Positions 8,593 through 16,901 of a DNA stretch of 64,000 nt are shown one piece after another. Source of the DNA: Microcoleus sp. FACHB-61 (GTDB lineage: Bacteria; Cyanobacteriota; Cyanobacteriia; Cyanobacteriales; Microcoleaceae). The stretch is from NCBI GenBank assembly GCA_014695295.1, contig JACJNY010000007.1, positions 62,001 to 126,000 on the forward strand, in the 5' to 3' direction. A program made the translations under genes and the position numbers. Within the stretch, counting starts at the first letter, position 1. The number at the start of each line of letters is the position of its first letter. The notes beneath the pieces were generated by a model. It ran no database searches, was not told the DNA's origin, and saw only the letters and a list, made by a program, of their open reading frames with translations.

Positions 8593-10221
8593 TTAATCTT
8601 TAATTTTCACTTGCGAATCGGCTGGCGTTTCCCCACCGTTCAAATAGCGGTAACTCATCCGAGAAATATCCCGAATCAATGTTTGAGCTGGCTTCTCTGT
8701 TTCCGGCGAATGCTTCACCATCACCGCCACCAAATAACGCTTACCGTTCGGCAAATCCACCATCCCCGCATCCGCAAGCATTGTATCAATGTTGCCTGTT
8801 TTGTGAGCAATAATTGAACCTTCGCCTAAACCTTTCGGCAGCAAAGAAGCGTTTTGAGTTTGGCGCATGATTTGCAAAATGCGATCGCGCGATTTCACCG
8901 ATACCAAATTCCCGCGATCTATCTGGGCTATGATATTAATCAAATCCTGCGGACTCGTAGTATTAGTTCCCTCCAAATCCGGCAAATTATTGCGGAGAAC
9001 CGTCGCCCTCAAACCCCAATTGGCAAAATGCTGATTCAAAACCTCAGCACCTCCCAACAACTCAATCATCATATTTGTCGCCGTATTGTCGCTGACAACA
9101 ATCATCTTTTTGGCAACTTCCAAAGCCGAATACTTCTTGCCCGGAGCGTCGTCTTGCATCTCCCCAGAACCGCCCACAATGTGTTCGGACTTCAGCGTCA
9201 GCATCTGATCTAACTGCACTCTGCCCTCTTCTACTGCTTGGAAAAAAGCTACTAAAATAGGTACTTTAATCGTGCTAGCTGAAGCAAAAGCAGTATCGCC
9301 GTTAAAATTTAAGTAGCTTCCAGTATCTAAATCGACTAGAAATACTCCGGCTTTCAAACTAGGATTTTCTGTTGCTAAAACCTGAACTTGCGTTTTCAAA
9401 GCTCCTAATTCTTGATTCAGTTGCAGCACTTCTCCCGTCACCGCTGCTGCAGATGCGCTGTCGCCTGCATCTGGGTTTTTCTCCCCTGTGGTGGTTTGTT
9501 CTTCTGCCGCTACAGTCGATGCTCGACTCACAGCATTCACCACAGACAGCAGCGTCCCGCAAATCACCGCAATCCCAACTCCCAAAATCAGCAAGCGAGT
9601 AGCGTACACCAACGGCGGCACGCTCCGAGGTGCAGAGCGTTTGCTCGGTCTCTGGCTCGCTTGCGGACGCGGTTTCGAGACTGGGGCTTTTTTGGTATTT
9701 GGGCGCGATCGCGTGCCTGGAATGCGAGCAGGAGGCTCCTGGGGGCGGCTTTCACGCGGCTCCGGGGGAGTTGCAGTCCAAAGCTCGCTGTTGGGATTGG
9801 TGGCGATCGAACTCACATTTTCCCGTTCGAGATTCGGGTTCGGAAAATCGAACATATCGACAGCAGCGAGGCCCTTTTTGCCTGCTTGGCGAGTCTTCGA
9901 CGGGGAAATTTTGCTGGTTCTGGGTTTTCTGGGGTTAATGGCAGATCTGGGATCGGATAAAAAGTCTTGTGTAGTCACTTCTTCCGAAGGTGCGGGAGAA
10001 TTGGCTCTAATTCTGCTGCCGCGGCTTGGTTGCAGTGGCAAAGTAGCAGGTTCTGGCGATCGAATTTCTGGATTGCCGTTTTGCGGTTGCGGAGGGCGGC
10101 GGCGGCCCGAGTTGCCAGACTCACTTGCTTTGCCGGACTTAGGCTGCTTTGAGCCGGAGTTGGGAGAGGATATCGAGGATATCACCGATAATATCGATCC
10201 TTTGGGAAACCGCTCTGCCAC
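8593..10221 (-). CDS. Membrane-anchored class A beta-lactamase-like hydrolase
   Basis: A 542-residue protein. Residues 1-200 are Pro/Ser/Arg-rich, probably disordered and cytoplasmic; one transmembrane helix lies at about 204-228; a periplasmic serine-hydrolase domain follows from about 285. Active-site motifs are clear: SxxK as STIK (316-319), SDN (377-379) and KTG (474-476). The omega-loop region reads LPDLEGTNTTSPQDL and lacks the ExxLN pattern holding the deacylating Glu166 of true class A enzymes, so antibiotic hydrolysis is uncertain and a peptidoglycan-related role is possible. It is a single gene; the next gene upstream, the TrmJ-like one, starts independently. Confidence 0.8.
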   Translation of the reverse strand: MAERFPKGSILSVISSISSPNSGSKQPKSGKASESGNSGRRRPPQPQNGNPEIRSPEPATLPLQPSRGSRIRANSPAPSEEVTTQDFLSDPRSAINPRKPRTSKISPSKTRQAGKKGLAAVDMFDFPNPNLERENVSSIATNPNSELWTATPPEPRESRPQEPPARIPGTRSRPNTKKAPVSKPRPQASQRPSKRSAPRSVPPLVYATRLLILGVGIAVICGTLLSVVNAVSRASTVAAEEQTTTGEKNPDAGDSASAAAVTGEVLQLNQELGALKTQVQVLATENPSLKAGVFLVDLDTGSYLNFNGDTAFASASTIKVPILVAFFQAVEEGRVQLDQMLTLKSEHIVGGSGEMQDDAPGKKYSALEVAKKMIVVSDNTATNMMIELLGGAEVLNQHFANWGLRATVLRNNLPDLEGTNTTSPQDLINIIAQIDRGNLVSVKSRDRILQIMRQTQNASLLPKGLGEGSIIAHKTGNIDTMLADAGMVDLPNGKRYLVAVMVKHSPETEKPAQTLIRDISRMSYRYLNGGETPADSQVKIKD

Positions 10222-10476
10222 GTCTTACTCCTTCATCACTACTGTAAAGTTCAAGTTTAAGATTTTTCAGCTTGCCAGCCAATCAATTTTAGATTTTAGA
10301 TTTTAGATTTACCCCAAAAGCTGCATGGTATCAGAAACTGGGTTTATTGCCCGCAAATTATCGCAAAGCTTAGGTTTTTAGTCAAGAAACCCTGTTATGA
10401 ATGTGACAAGTGGGCGCAGGACTCTTCTCTGTGAAAAAAATCTTCAATGTCACATCCCCAATTATCACCATTTCTC

Positions 10477-11433
10477 CTAGCTATCCGTTTGATTTTCTGG
10501 CAACGCCCCATCCAGAGTATCAGAAACTGTATCTCGCGGGTAAGTTTTCATTGCCCATTCTGTTTGGCGGAGGACGCCCCGCAGCATGGCGACTTCATCA
10601 ATTGTCAAATACGCCCTGTTGTACAAACGCCGAAATTTTTCCATCCGACTTGCTGCTGTGTGCGGCTGCAAATATCCAATTTTGAGTAACAGCGTTTCTA
10701 GTTGCTGGTAATATCCCTCTAAGTTTTCCAAGGGAGCACTGGTGAGGGAAATTGAGGGATTTTTTCTCTGGCTGGCTGTAAGTTGTTCTTGGTAACAAGT
10801 TGATAAATTATCTGTTGCATCGGGTATTGAAGAGGCAGGGCCTCTGGATATGCGTTCCCAAGCTGAGTCTGGGAACGAGGCATCTTCTTCTTCCTTCCCT
10901 CTTCCTTCTTCCCTCTTCCTTCTTCCTTCTTCCCTCTTCCTTCTTCCCTCTTCCCGATACAGTTCGTAGCAGCAGATAGCGACCGCTTGGGCGAGATTTA
11001 GGGAAGTGTAGGCCTCACTGGAGGGAATGCGGATCAGGCGCTGGGCGCGGTTTAATTCGGCATTGGTCAAGCCGCAGTCTTCTCGGCCGAAAATTAGGGC
11101 GCTGGGGGCTTCTAGGAGCCAAGGCAAGGCGTCTGCGGGCTGTTCTAGCTGTGTTGGCAACGATCGACAATCGTCTCCTGTAGTCGCGATCGCTCTGACA
11201 GACCCAACCAAAGCCGCCGGCAAACTCTCGACTACTTGGGCAGTTTGCAATATGTCGGCGGCGCGAACTGCCATCAGTCGCGCCTCTTCCCCTAAATAAT
11301 CGCATTGGGGATTTACCAAAACTAATTGGTGCAAACCCATATTTTTCATGACGCGGGCCACAGAACCGACATTCAATGGGCCTGCAGGTTCGACTAAGAC
11401 TATTCGGATGTTGGCTAATGCCGTTTCGAGCAT
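10477..11433 (-). CDS. TrmJ/TrmH-family RNA methyltransferase
   Basis: A 318-residue SPOUT methyltransferase, probably a tRNA 2'-O-methyltransferase of the TrmJ group. N-terminal IRIVLVEPAGPLNVGSVARVMKNMG binds substrate; ALIFGREDCGLTNAEL and IRIPSSEAYTSLNLAQAVAICCYEL form the knotted SAM site. After CYEL the protein has an unusual insert, EEGRRKREEGRRKREEGRG followed by SFPDSAWERISRGPAS, which is a translated simple repeat plus a dispersed palindromic repeat. The usual C-terminal helices resume at about residue 240 (LENLEGYYQQLETLLLKIGYL). The reading frame stays open through the insert. The C-terminus ends normally. Confidence 0.85.
   Translation of the reverse strand: MLETALANIRIVLVEPAGPLNVGSVARVMKNMGLHQLVLVNPQCDYLGEEARLMAVRAADILQTAQVVESLPAALVGSVRAIATTGDDCRSLPTQLEQPADALPWLLEAPSALIFGREDCGLTNAELNRAQRLIRIPSSEAYTSLNLAQAVAICCYELYREEGRRKREEGRRKREEGRGKEEEDASFPDSAWERISRGPASSIPDATDNLSTCYQEQLTASQRKNPSISLTSAPLENLEGYYQQLETLLLKIGYLQPHTAASRMEKFRRLYNRAYLTIDEVAMLRGVLRQTEWAMKTYPRDTVSDTLDGALPENQTDS
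10826..10962. repeat. Dispersed repeat and polypyrimidine tract inside the TrmJ gene
   Basis: Bases 10879-10962 are an imperfect CTTCC/CTTCTT/CCCT simple repeat. Next to it lies a hairpin with arms CGTTCCCA (10853-10860) and TGGGAACG (10870-10877), part of a repeat whose translation SFPDSAWERISRGPAS is typical of intergenic repeats in filamentous cyanobacteria (from memory). Together they add roughly 45 in-frame residues. Confidence 0.7.
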
Positions 11434-11519
11434 TTTTATTTGGGGAGGTGTTAGGCAGAAATTGGTTGTTTTGTTTGTTTTGATTAAAATTTAATCACTA
11501 ATGTAATGTCCAAATTAGC

Positions 11520-11675
11520 ATGGCTAAGCAGCGATCGAAATCTGATTTACCGACAAAAATGTGCCCAGTGTGCGATCGGCCTTTTACTTGGCGCAAAAAA
11601 TGGGCGGACTGCTGGGATGAGGTCAAATACTGTTCCGAACGTTGTCGTCGCCGCCGTTTGGCGGCTCAAGATTAA
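11520..11675 (+). CDS. DUF2256 microprotein
   Basis: A 51-residue protein: [20 protein letters not shown] then [20 protein letters not shown] and [11 protein letters not shown]. The pattern [23 protein letters not shown] is the DUF2256 signature, a small Zn-ribbon-like family with four cysteines (CxxC and CxxxC) often found beside photolyase/cryptochrome genes; here no such gene is adjacent. It lies between the TrmJ-like gene (divergent) and the isoaspartyl peptidase, 71 bases before the latter. Function unknown. Confidence 0.88.
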   Translation: MAKQRSKSDLPTKMCPVCDRPFTWRKKWADCWDEVKYCSERCRRRRLAAQD

Positions 11676-11746
11676 GAATTTAGGGCAAGTTGCTCGATCG
11701 AGGCTAAGATTGCAAAGGAAAAATTTTAGGTATTAGGTTATAAATT

Positions 11747-12682
11747 ATGGCATCGCAACAAGTGCAACCAAAGCTAGTTATTCACGGCGGTGCGGGCAGT
11801 TCTCTACATAGTAAAGGCGGAATTGAGGCGGTGCGGAAATCGCTTTACGATGTTTTGGAGGAAGTTTATCCGCTGCTGAAAGACGGTGCAAGTGCCGTAG
11901 ATGCAGTGGTGCGGGGCTGCCAATTGCTGGAAGATGACCCGCGATTTAATGCCGGTACAGGTTCTGTGGTGCAGTCGGACGGTCAAATTCGGATGAGTGC
12001 TTCGCTGATGGACGGTTTGATGCAGCGTTTCAGCGGGGCGATTAATGTTTCTCGCGTTCAACATCCGATCGAACTTGCTAAATTTTTGCAGAATTCGGAC
12101 GATCGGGTTCTCTCTGATTTTGGTTCGGCGGAATTGCTGCGAGAACTTCAATTGCCGATTTACGATCCGATGACGGATTTGCGTTTGCACGAGTGGATGC
12201 AGGAACGCCAAGGCAATTTTAGCAAAGCAATGGCTGACGTGGTGGCGGAACCGGCGGGTATGGGTACGATCGGGGTCGTAGCTTTGGATGTTCATGGACG
12301 CTTGGCTGCTGGGACTTCGACTGGTGGCAAGGGTTTTGAGCGCATCGGGCGGGTTAGCGACTCGGCGATGCCGGCGGGAAATTATGCGACTGGAAATGCG
12401 GCGGTAAGCTGTACGGGGATTGGCGAGCACATTATGGACGAGTGTTTGGCCCCGCGAATTGTGATTCGGGTAACGGATGGTTTGAGTTTGAAAGCTGCTT
12501 TTGAGCGTTCTTTTGCTGAAGCTGACGATCGTCAACGGGATTTTGGGGCAATTGGAATTGATGCTAGCGGTGCGATCGCTTTCGGCAAAACTAGCGAGGT
12601 GATTTTGGGTGCTTTTCACAACGGTATGCAAATGGGCGACACTTTGGAAATGAGCAAGGGAAAGCTGATTTTTATTGCTTAA
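11747..12682 (+). CDS. Isoaspartyl peptidase / type 2 L-asparaginase
   Basis: A 311-residue Ntn-hydrolase that cleaves beta-aspartyl dipeptides and asparagine. N-terminal LVIHGGAGS, DDPRFNAGTGSV and ASLMDG are family marks. Autocleavage should occur before T174 in GMGTIGVVALD, giving alpha and beta subunits with Thr174 as nucleophile; the beta subunit continues with GTSTGG and a GGATGNGE-like segment (ATGNAAVSCTGIGE). Length is normal. The ATG at 11747 follows an A-rich leader without a strong Shine-Dalgarno. It is probably monocistronic or cotranscribed with the DUF2256 gene. Confidence 0.93.
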   Translation: MASQQVQPKLVIHGGAGSSLHSKGGIEAVRKSLYDVLEEVYPLLKDGASAVDAVVRGCQLLEDDPRFNAGTGSVVQSDGQIRMSASLMDGLMQRFSGAINVSRVQHPIELAKFLQNSDDRVLSDFGSAELLRELQLPIYDPMTDLRLHEWMQERQGNFSKAMADVVAEPAGMGTIGVVALDVHGRLAAGTSTGGKGFERIGRVSDSAMPAGNYATGNAAVSCTGIGEHIMDECLAPRIVIRVTDGLSLKAAFERSFAEADDRQRDFGAIGIDASGAIAFGKTSEVILGAFHNGMQMGDTLEMSKGKLIFIA

Positions 12683-12806
12683 AAAGGATCTCGAAATTGT
12701 CAGTCTGCTGTTCAGATACCCGACTTTTTGAAGAATTCGGGTATCTCGATCGGCGTTAGTTTTATATCAAATCTGGTGGCATCAGAATGGATATTATCCA
12801 CAGTCA

Positions 12807-12833
12807 GGACACGGCGCTGTGCCGTTTCCCTAC
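12807..12833. repeat. Single REP-type palindrome
   Basis: GGACACGGCGCTGTGCCGTT followed by TCCCTAC, the same unit as in the arrays flanking the RAYT gene at 43.3-43.9 kb. It sits 18 bases before the left end of the IS630-like element. Confidence 0.75.
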
Positions 12834-12851
12834 AATTCATCGGGCGATGCT

Positions 12852-14031
12852 TACTCCCTTCCCGCCCAAAGAATATAGATAGAGGTAAAATGAAAAAAAA
12901 AGGGAGTAATAGAAATGAATCTGAGCCAACAATTGCGGTTGGTAAGGCTAGAGAAAAAGCAGTGGCAACGACTGTACTACAATAATCAGCAATCCTATAT
13001 CAGGCAAAGGCTATCGGCAATTAGGCATCTAAGTGAACGAAAAAGTCGTGCAGAAGTGACGAAGCTATTAGGCTGCACAGATATAACATTGACAAGATGG
13101 GTCAAAACGTACTTAGAAATCCGGTTAGAGGGAATAGTCCAACCAATCAAGCACCAGGTAAAATCAAGACTGGAGCAAGAAAAACGGCAAGAATTAAAGA
13201 GAATGATTTTAGAGGAGAAACCAACAAAGTATGGGATAGACAGAGAAATTTGGACAGGAAAAATCAGGGCAGCGGTAATAAAGCAACGGTGGAAAGTAGA
13301 GCTAAAAACGTCGATAATCTCTGAAATTTTAGTCGCTCTAAATATATCTCATCAAAAAGCGCATCGAGATTAGGCAAAGGCATCGCCAGAGAAACAGAAG
13401 GAGTTTGTGGAAGTCCTAAAAAAAAAGCAGAAAGAAAGAGTGGGGAGAGAATAGTATTTTTTGATGAATTTGCAGTCACGAATCGACCAAGCCTATACTA
13501 TGGATGGGCAGAAAAAAATACGCGACCAGAAGTGGCATCAAATGAAGGGAAAAAAAGAGACAAGCTGAATAGACTATTAGCGATAGATGCTATGTAAAGG
13601 AGTTTGTCAGGCTATCACCCACAGCCAAAACTGAAGATATAGCATTATATATAGGAGAATTGTCCCAAGAAAGTATCAAAGAAAAAGCGCATCATATAAG
13701 GATATTGTTGGATAATAATTCGACCTAGAGAAAGAAGAGGAAGAAATATTTAATAGCTGAACAAATAGCATTAGAGATAGAGGAAAAGATCACAGTAGAG
13801 TTAATTTATACACCAACCTACTCACCGAACTTCAATCTAGCAGAATATCTAATTCATTTACTAAGACTGAGGCTACTACACCATTTGCCAGTGGGAACGA
13901 GCATAGAAGAGGTAAAAAAACGAATAAAAGAATTATTTGAAACGGAACAATTGCCGACACAAAGTCAGATCGCAAAGACAATTCAGCAGATCTACAACCT
14001 GATTCTATAATCTGACAGCGGGAAGGGAGTA
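12852..14031 (+). mobile_element. IS630-like insertion sequence, copy 1
   Basis: A 1180-base element bounded by perfect 14-base inverted repeats: TACTCCCTTCCCGC at 12852-12865 and GCGGGAAGGGAGTA at 14018-14031. The terminal TA at both ends fits the TA target duplication of the IS630/Tc1-mariner superfamily. It carries one transposase gene, now broken. A 5'-truncated second copy lies at 15666-16589. Confidence 0.9.
12915..14010 (+). pseudogene. IS630-family transposase, inactivated
   Basis: The N-terminal 152 residues are intact: a helix-turn-helix region (RAEVTKLLGCTDITLTRWVKTYLE) and the conserved HQKAHRD. The frame stops with TAG at 13371-13373. Downstream the DDE domain is readable only by changing frame: IVFFDEFAVTNRPSLYYGWAEK holds the first D, LLAIDAM ends at a stop, ILLDNNS holds the second D, and TPTYSPNFNLAEYLIHLL holds the E. 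The stop at 14008-14010 matches the C-terminus of the second copy. Several stops or frameshifts make it inactive unless recoded. Confidence 0.88.
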
Positions 14032-14155
14032 CGATTGCATAAATAGCAATTTTTTCAGCCAGCCTTTAACTATCCAAATTCTATTCATAGATCCAATTGT
14101 ATTGCTTAAATGACTCAAGCGAAGCATCTTATCGCGATTTATTGAACAGCTTGAC

Positions 14156-14189
14156 AGCGCGTAGCGCCCGACGACAGGCGCTACGCGCT
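14156..14189. repeat. 13-bp perfect hairpin repeat
   Basis: AGCGCGTAGCGCC (14156-14168) pairs with GGCGCTACGCGCT (14177-14189) across an 8-base loop. It lies between the insertion sequence and the end of the gene at 14222 (minus strand), where it could terminate that transcript or be a dispersed palindromic repeat. No long T-tract follows. Confidence 0.6.
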
Positions 14190-14221
14190 CGGAAACCGCT
14201 TCGCATAACTAGCAACTTGCG

Positions 14222-14623
14222 TTATTCGTCGTAGAACGAAAAGGTTCCTAGTGTACAAAGATTAACTTTATATTTTATACTTTCTGCCCCATCATCAAAA
14301 ACAGCTTTGATATCGTAAGTACAGACATTCCGACTGTCGGAAAAAGTTATTTTTGTAGATTCTCCAGGTTTCAGTATATCTATACCAAGAAGGTCTTCCT
14401 CCCAATCATCTACTCCTGTGGGAGAGGTCTGAAATGTTGTTATATTAGTAGCCGTATCGTTAGTAATATTAAACTCCAAAGTTTCAGCTAAAACACTCTT
14501 TGCTGTCATTACGGATAGTGGTAAGGCTAAGGCCGTAGCAACCATTAAACTCTGAAGGATTTTAGCGATTGGAACTGAATAATTCATTGTCAAGGAAGGC
14601 AAGCTGTATAGATTTTTCATCAT
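14222..14623 (-). CDS. Secreted protein of unknown function
   Basis: A 133-residue protein with a hydrophobic N-terminal signal (LMVATALALPLSVMTAKSVLA, cleavage probably after VLA). The mature part reads like a small beta domain: EFNITNDTATNITTFQTSPT, DDWEEDLLGIDILKPGESTK, CTYDIKAVFDDGAESIKY. That pattern (threonine/asparagine-rich strand, DW..DLLG..LKPG, CxYDI..VFxDG) recurs in short secreted cyanobacterial proteins I cannot name. Internal ATGs make the exact start uncertain. It is isolated inside the mobile-element decay zone. Confidence 0.65.
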   Translation of the reverse strand: MMKNLYSLPSLTMNYSVPIAKILQSLMVATALALPLSVMTAKSVLAETLEFNITNDTATNITTFQTSPTGVDDWEEDLLGIDILKPGESTKITFSDSRNVCTYDIKAVFDDGAESIKYKVNLCTLGTFSFYDE

Positions 14624-14953
14624 CAGAGTCTAGTGAGGGAGATTAGTAAAAACCGAAGTAGCCTTAATACTACAACATAAATAAATATACTTCCTCCTTA
14701 AGGAAGATGTCAAGAAAATTGCAGGGTGGCGAGGAGCTAGCGAAGCTGTTACCAGAGGCAAGATAGGCTAAAACCATTGCTGTGAAAGCTTTTTAAAACA
14801 AAACAAAAATTGTGTAACTTTTTAGACATTAATTAAACCACAGTCTCAATGGGGTTCAGCCGGGATACGCGCAAAAGAGGACAGGTTGTAAAATTTTGTA
14901 AAGCAAGGCAGTTGAAACCATTGATTTGTAGAGATTTTGAACCAAAAATAGTT

Positions 14954-15225
14954 TCAGTCGAGCCAGAAATTCTGGAAGCAGTCTGGCGATAACTCCGTGT
15001 AGCGAATAGTGTGTTGAATATTCTTGTGTCCCAGATAAGCCTGAATAGCTCTGGTGTCATGACCAATAGATGCTAGATAAAACCCACAGGCATGGCGTAA
15101 CATATGCGGATGCACGGATAACCCTAACCCAGCAAGAGTGCCAGCGCGACTAATAATGTTAAAGGCTGTGGCACAGCCATCGGAGTTCCACGCTCGGAAA
15201 CAAACAGGTAAGGGGAACTAGGACA
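14954..15225 (-). pseudogene. Tyrosine recombinase C-terminal remnant (XerC/FimB-like)
   Basis: On the minus strand SSPYLFVSERGTPMAV, a frameshift, then TAFNIISRAGTLAGLGLSVHP, HMLRHACGFYLASIGHDTRA, IQAYLGHKNIQHTIRYTELS and PDCFQNFWLD followed by TGA (14954-14956). The HxxR box (HMLRH), LGHKNIQHT and the catalytic Tyr (TIRYTEL) are present. Only the catalytic end survives and at least one frameshift separates the two parts. It is joined at its upstream side to a different integrase remnant. Confidence 0.8.
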
Positions 15226-15665
15226 TTCCCGATATACGATAGGCCAGATAAACTGGCGATCGCCCCTCTGACTTGTTCGGGTCTGACTTCTAAATAAGCA
15301 TGGAGTTGGCTGAGGTCTTGATGCCCACTAATTTTGGCGATTACTCTCAAAGGGATACAAGCATCGGACATTTGCGTTAATGCAGTCCGTCTAAATGAAT
15401 GGGTACTAACACCTTCTAAACCAATATTTTTACAAGCCATTCGCAGAATTAAGGCAGCGGCATCTCCTGTTATGTGTCGTTTACCCCATCTACCAGGGAA
15501 TAAATATTGCTTTCCGGCTTAAGGAAAATATTTAGCCAGCAGTAATCTTAGGTCTTTCGCTGTCGGTATGGTTCGGCTTGCCAGTTGACCTTTGGTATTT
15601 TATTTGCGGATTGTTAATTCCGCTCTAATCTGGCTTTTGCGGTCGTAAACATCGACACTCAACAT
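15226..15665 (-). pseudogene. Second tyrosine recombinase remnant
   Basis: In one minus-strand frame: SVDVYDRKSQIRAELTIRK, TAA (15600-15602), NTKGQLASRTIPTAKDLRLL, TAA (15519-15521), AGKQYLFPGRWGKRHITGDA, then STHSFRRTALTQMSDA and SGHQDLSQLHAYLEVRPEQV. HSFRR, SGH and the Tyr of HAYLEV are the catalytic features of phage/plasmid integrases. Two in-frame stops and truncation by the adjoining insertion-sequence fragment at 15665/15666 show it is dead. The exact join to the neighbouring remnant is uncertain (about 15225). Confidence 0.85.
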
Positions 15666-16568
15666 TTAGAGGGAATAGTCCAACCAATCAAGCACCAGGT
15701 AAAATCAAGACTGGAACCCGAAAAACGGCAAGAATTAAAGAGAATGATTTTAGAGGAGAAACCAACAAAGTATGGGAGTGACAGAGAAATTTGGACAGAG
15801 AAATTTGGACATCAAAAATCATGGCGGCAGTAATAAAGCAACGGTGGAAAGTAGAGCTAAAAACCTCGATAATCTCTGAAATTTTAGTCGCTCTAAATAT
15901 ATCTCATCAAAAAGCGCATCGAGATTAGGCAAAGGCATCGCCAGAGAAACAGAAGGAGTTTGTGGAAGTCCTAAAAAAAAATATCAGAGAGAAAGAGTGG
16001 GGATAAAATAGTATTTTTTGATGAATTTGCAGTCACGAATCGACCAAGCCTATACTATGGATGGGCAGAAAAAAATACGCGACCAGAAGTGGCATCAAAT
16101 GAAGGTAAAAAAAGAGAGAAGCTGAATGGACTATTAGCGGTAGATGCTATGTAAAGGGAGTTTGTCAGGCTATCACCCACAGCAAAAACCGAATATCTAG
16201 CATTATATATAGGAAAATTTTCCCAAGAAAGTATCAAATAAAAAGCGCATCATATAACGATATTATTGGATAATAATTCGACCCATAGAAAGAAGCTGAA
16301 GAAATATTTAATAGCTGAACAAATAGCATCAGAGAGAGAGGAAAATATCACAGTAGAGTTAATTTATACACCAACATACTCACCGAACTTCAATCTAGCA
16401 GAATATCTAATTCATTTACTAAGACGGAGACTACTACACCATTTGCCAGTGGGAACGAGCATAGAAGAGGTAGAAAAACTAATAAAAGAATTATTTGAAA
16501 CGGAACAATTGCAGACACAAAGTCAACTCGCAAAGACCATTCAGCAGATCTACAACCTGATTCTATAA
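15666..16568 (+). pseudogene. Truncated IS630-family transposase
   Basis: Fragments of the same transposase as copy 1 are readable in different frames: IVFFDEFAVTNRPSLYYGWA, then a 100-residue open segment at 16266-16568 starting MDNNSTHRKKLKKYLIAEQI and containing TPTYSPNFNLAEYLIHLLRR (catalytic E). The DNA-binding N-terminus is missing and stops lie between the segments. Confidence 0.85.
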
Positions 16569-16589
16569 TCTTACAGCGGGAAGGGAGTA
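15666..16589 (+). mobile_element. IS630-like insertion sequence, 5'-truncated copy 2
   Basis: Identity with copy 1 begins abruptly at 15666, corresponding to 13135 in copy 1. It runs to the same right terminal repeat GCGGGAAGGGAGTA at 16576-16589; the left repeat and transposase N-terminus are absent. Small indels distinguish the copies, for example an extra ACAGAGAAATTTGG near 15794. It interrupts the recombinase remnant on its left. Confidence 0.88.
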
Positions 16590-16620
16590 TATCCGAGCGA
16601 GGAAGATTGATTATTTTGGG

Positions 16621-16645
16621 GTAGGGAAACGGCAATGCCGTGTCC
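16621..16645. repeat. Single REP-type palindrome
   Basis: GTAGGGAAACGGCAATGCCG then TGTCC, a copy of the RAYT-associated palindrome, 31 bases after the right end of IS copy 2. With the copy at 12807-12833 it means both insertion sequences have a REP unit just outside their outer ends. Confidence 0.75.
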
Positions 16646-16652
16646 TCATTTT

Positions 16653-16826
16653 TTATTCCTTAGACTCAGAAATCAAGCCAATTTTTTCCTGCAATCTAGT
16701 AAAAATTAATTCACCATCAGTTACTTTTACCTGAGCAATTTGCTCGGTGCCACTAGCAATTTTTTGTTTGAGTTCTGCCAGAGGCTTCTGTTTCACTGCA
16801 ATATTTCTTTCTTCTGGCAGTTGCAT
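16653..16826 (-). CDS. Small hypothetical protein, 57 residues
   Basis: The minus strand encodes MQLPEERNIAVKQKPLAELK, QKIASGTEQIAQVKVTDGEL, IFTRLQEKIGLISESKE. The ATG at 16826 is preceded by a strong purine-rich site (GAGGGGG, about 8 bases upstream), which supports real translation. It is charged and probably one or two helices with a short strand; no membrane segment. I do not recognise a family; size and position next to mobile elements would suit an antitoxin, but no toxin gene is adjacent. Confidence 0.5.
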   Translation of the reverse strand: MQLPEERNIAVKQKPLAELKQKIASGTEQIAQVKVTDGELIFTRLQEKIGLISESKE

Positions 16827-16901
16827 TGTCTGGCCCCCTCTAAAAAACCTTAAATCAATTATAGTCTAATAATTTAATCATCGCCATTTAACTCTCTCAT
16901 C

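Noticed and set aside
9372..10306. Several plus-strand reading frames opposite the beta-lactamase-like gene
   Set aside because: They are antisense shadows of a long, motif-bearing minus-strand gene with Ser/Pro/Arg-rich composition that leaves the other strand open.
10379..10689. Plus-strand frames at the 3' end of the TrmJ-like gene
   Set aside because: They are antisense to the methyltransferase C-terminus and lack start signals or motifs.
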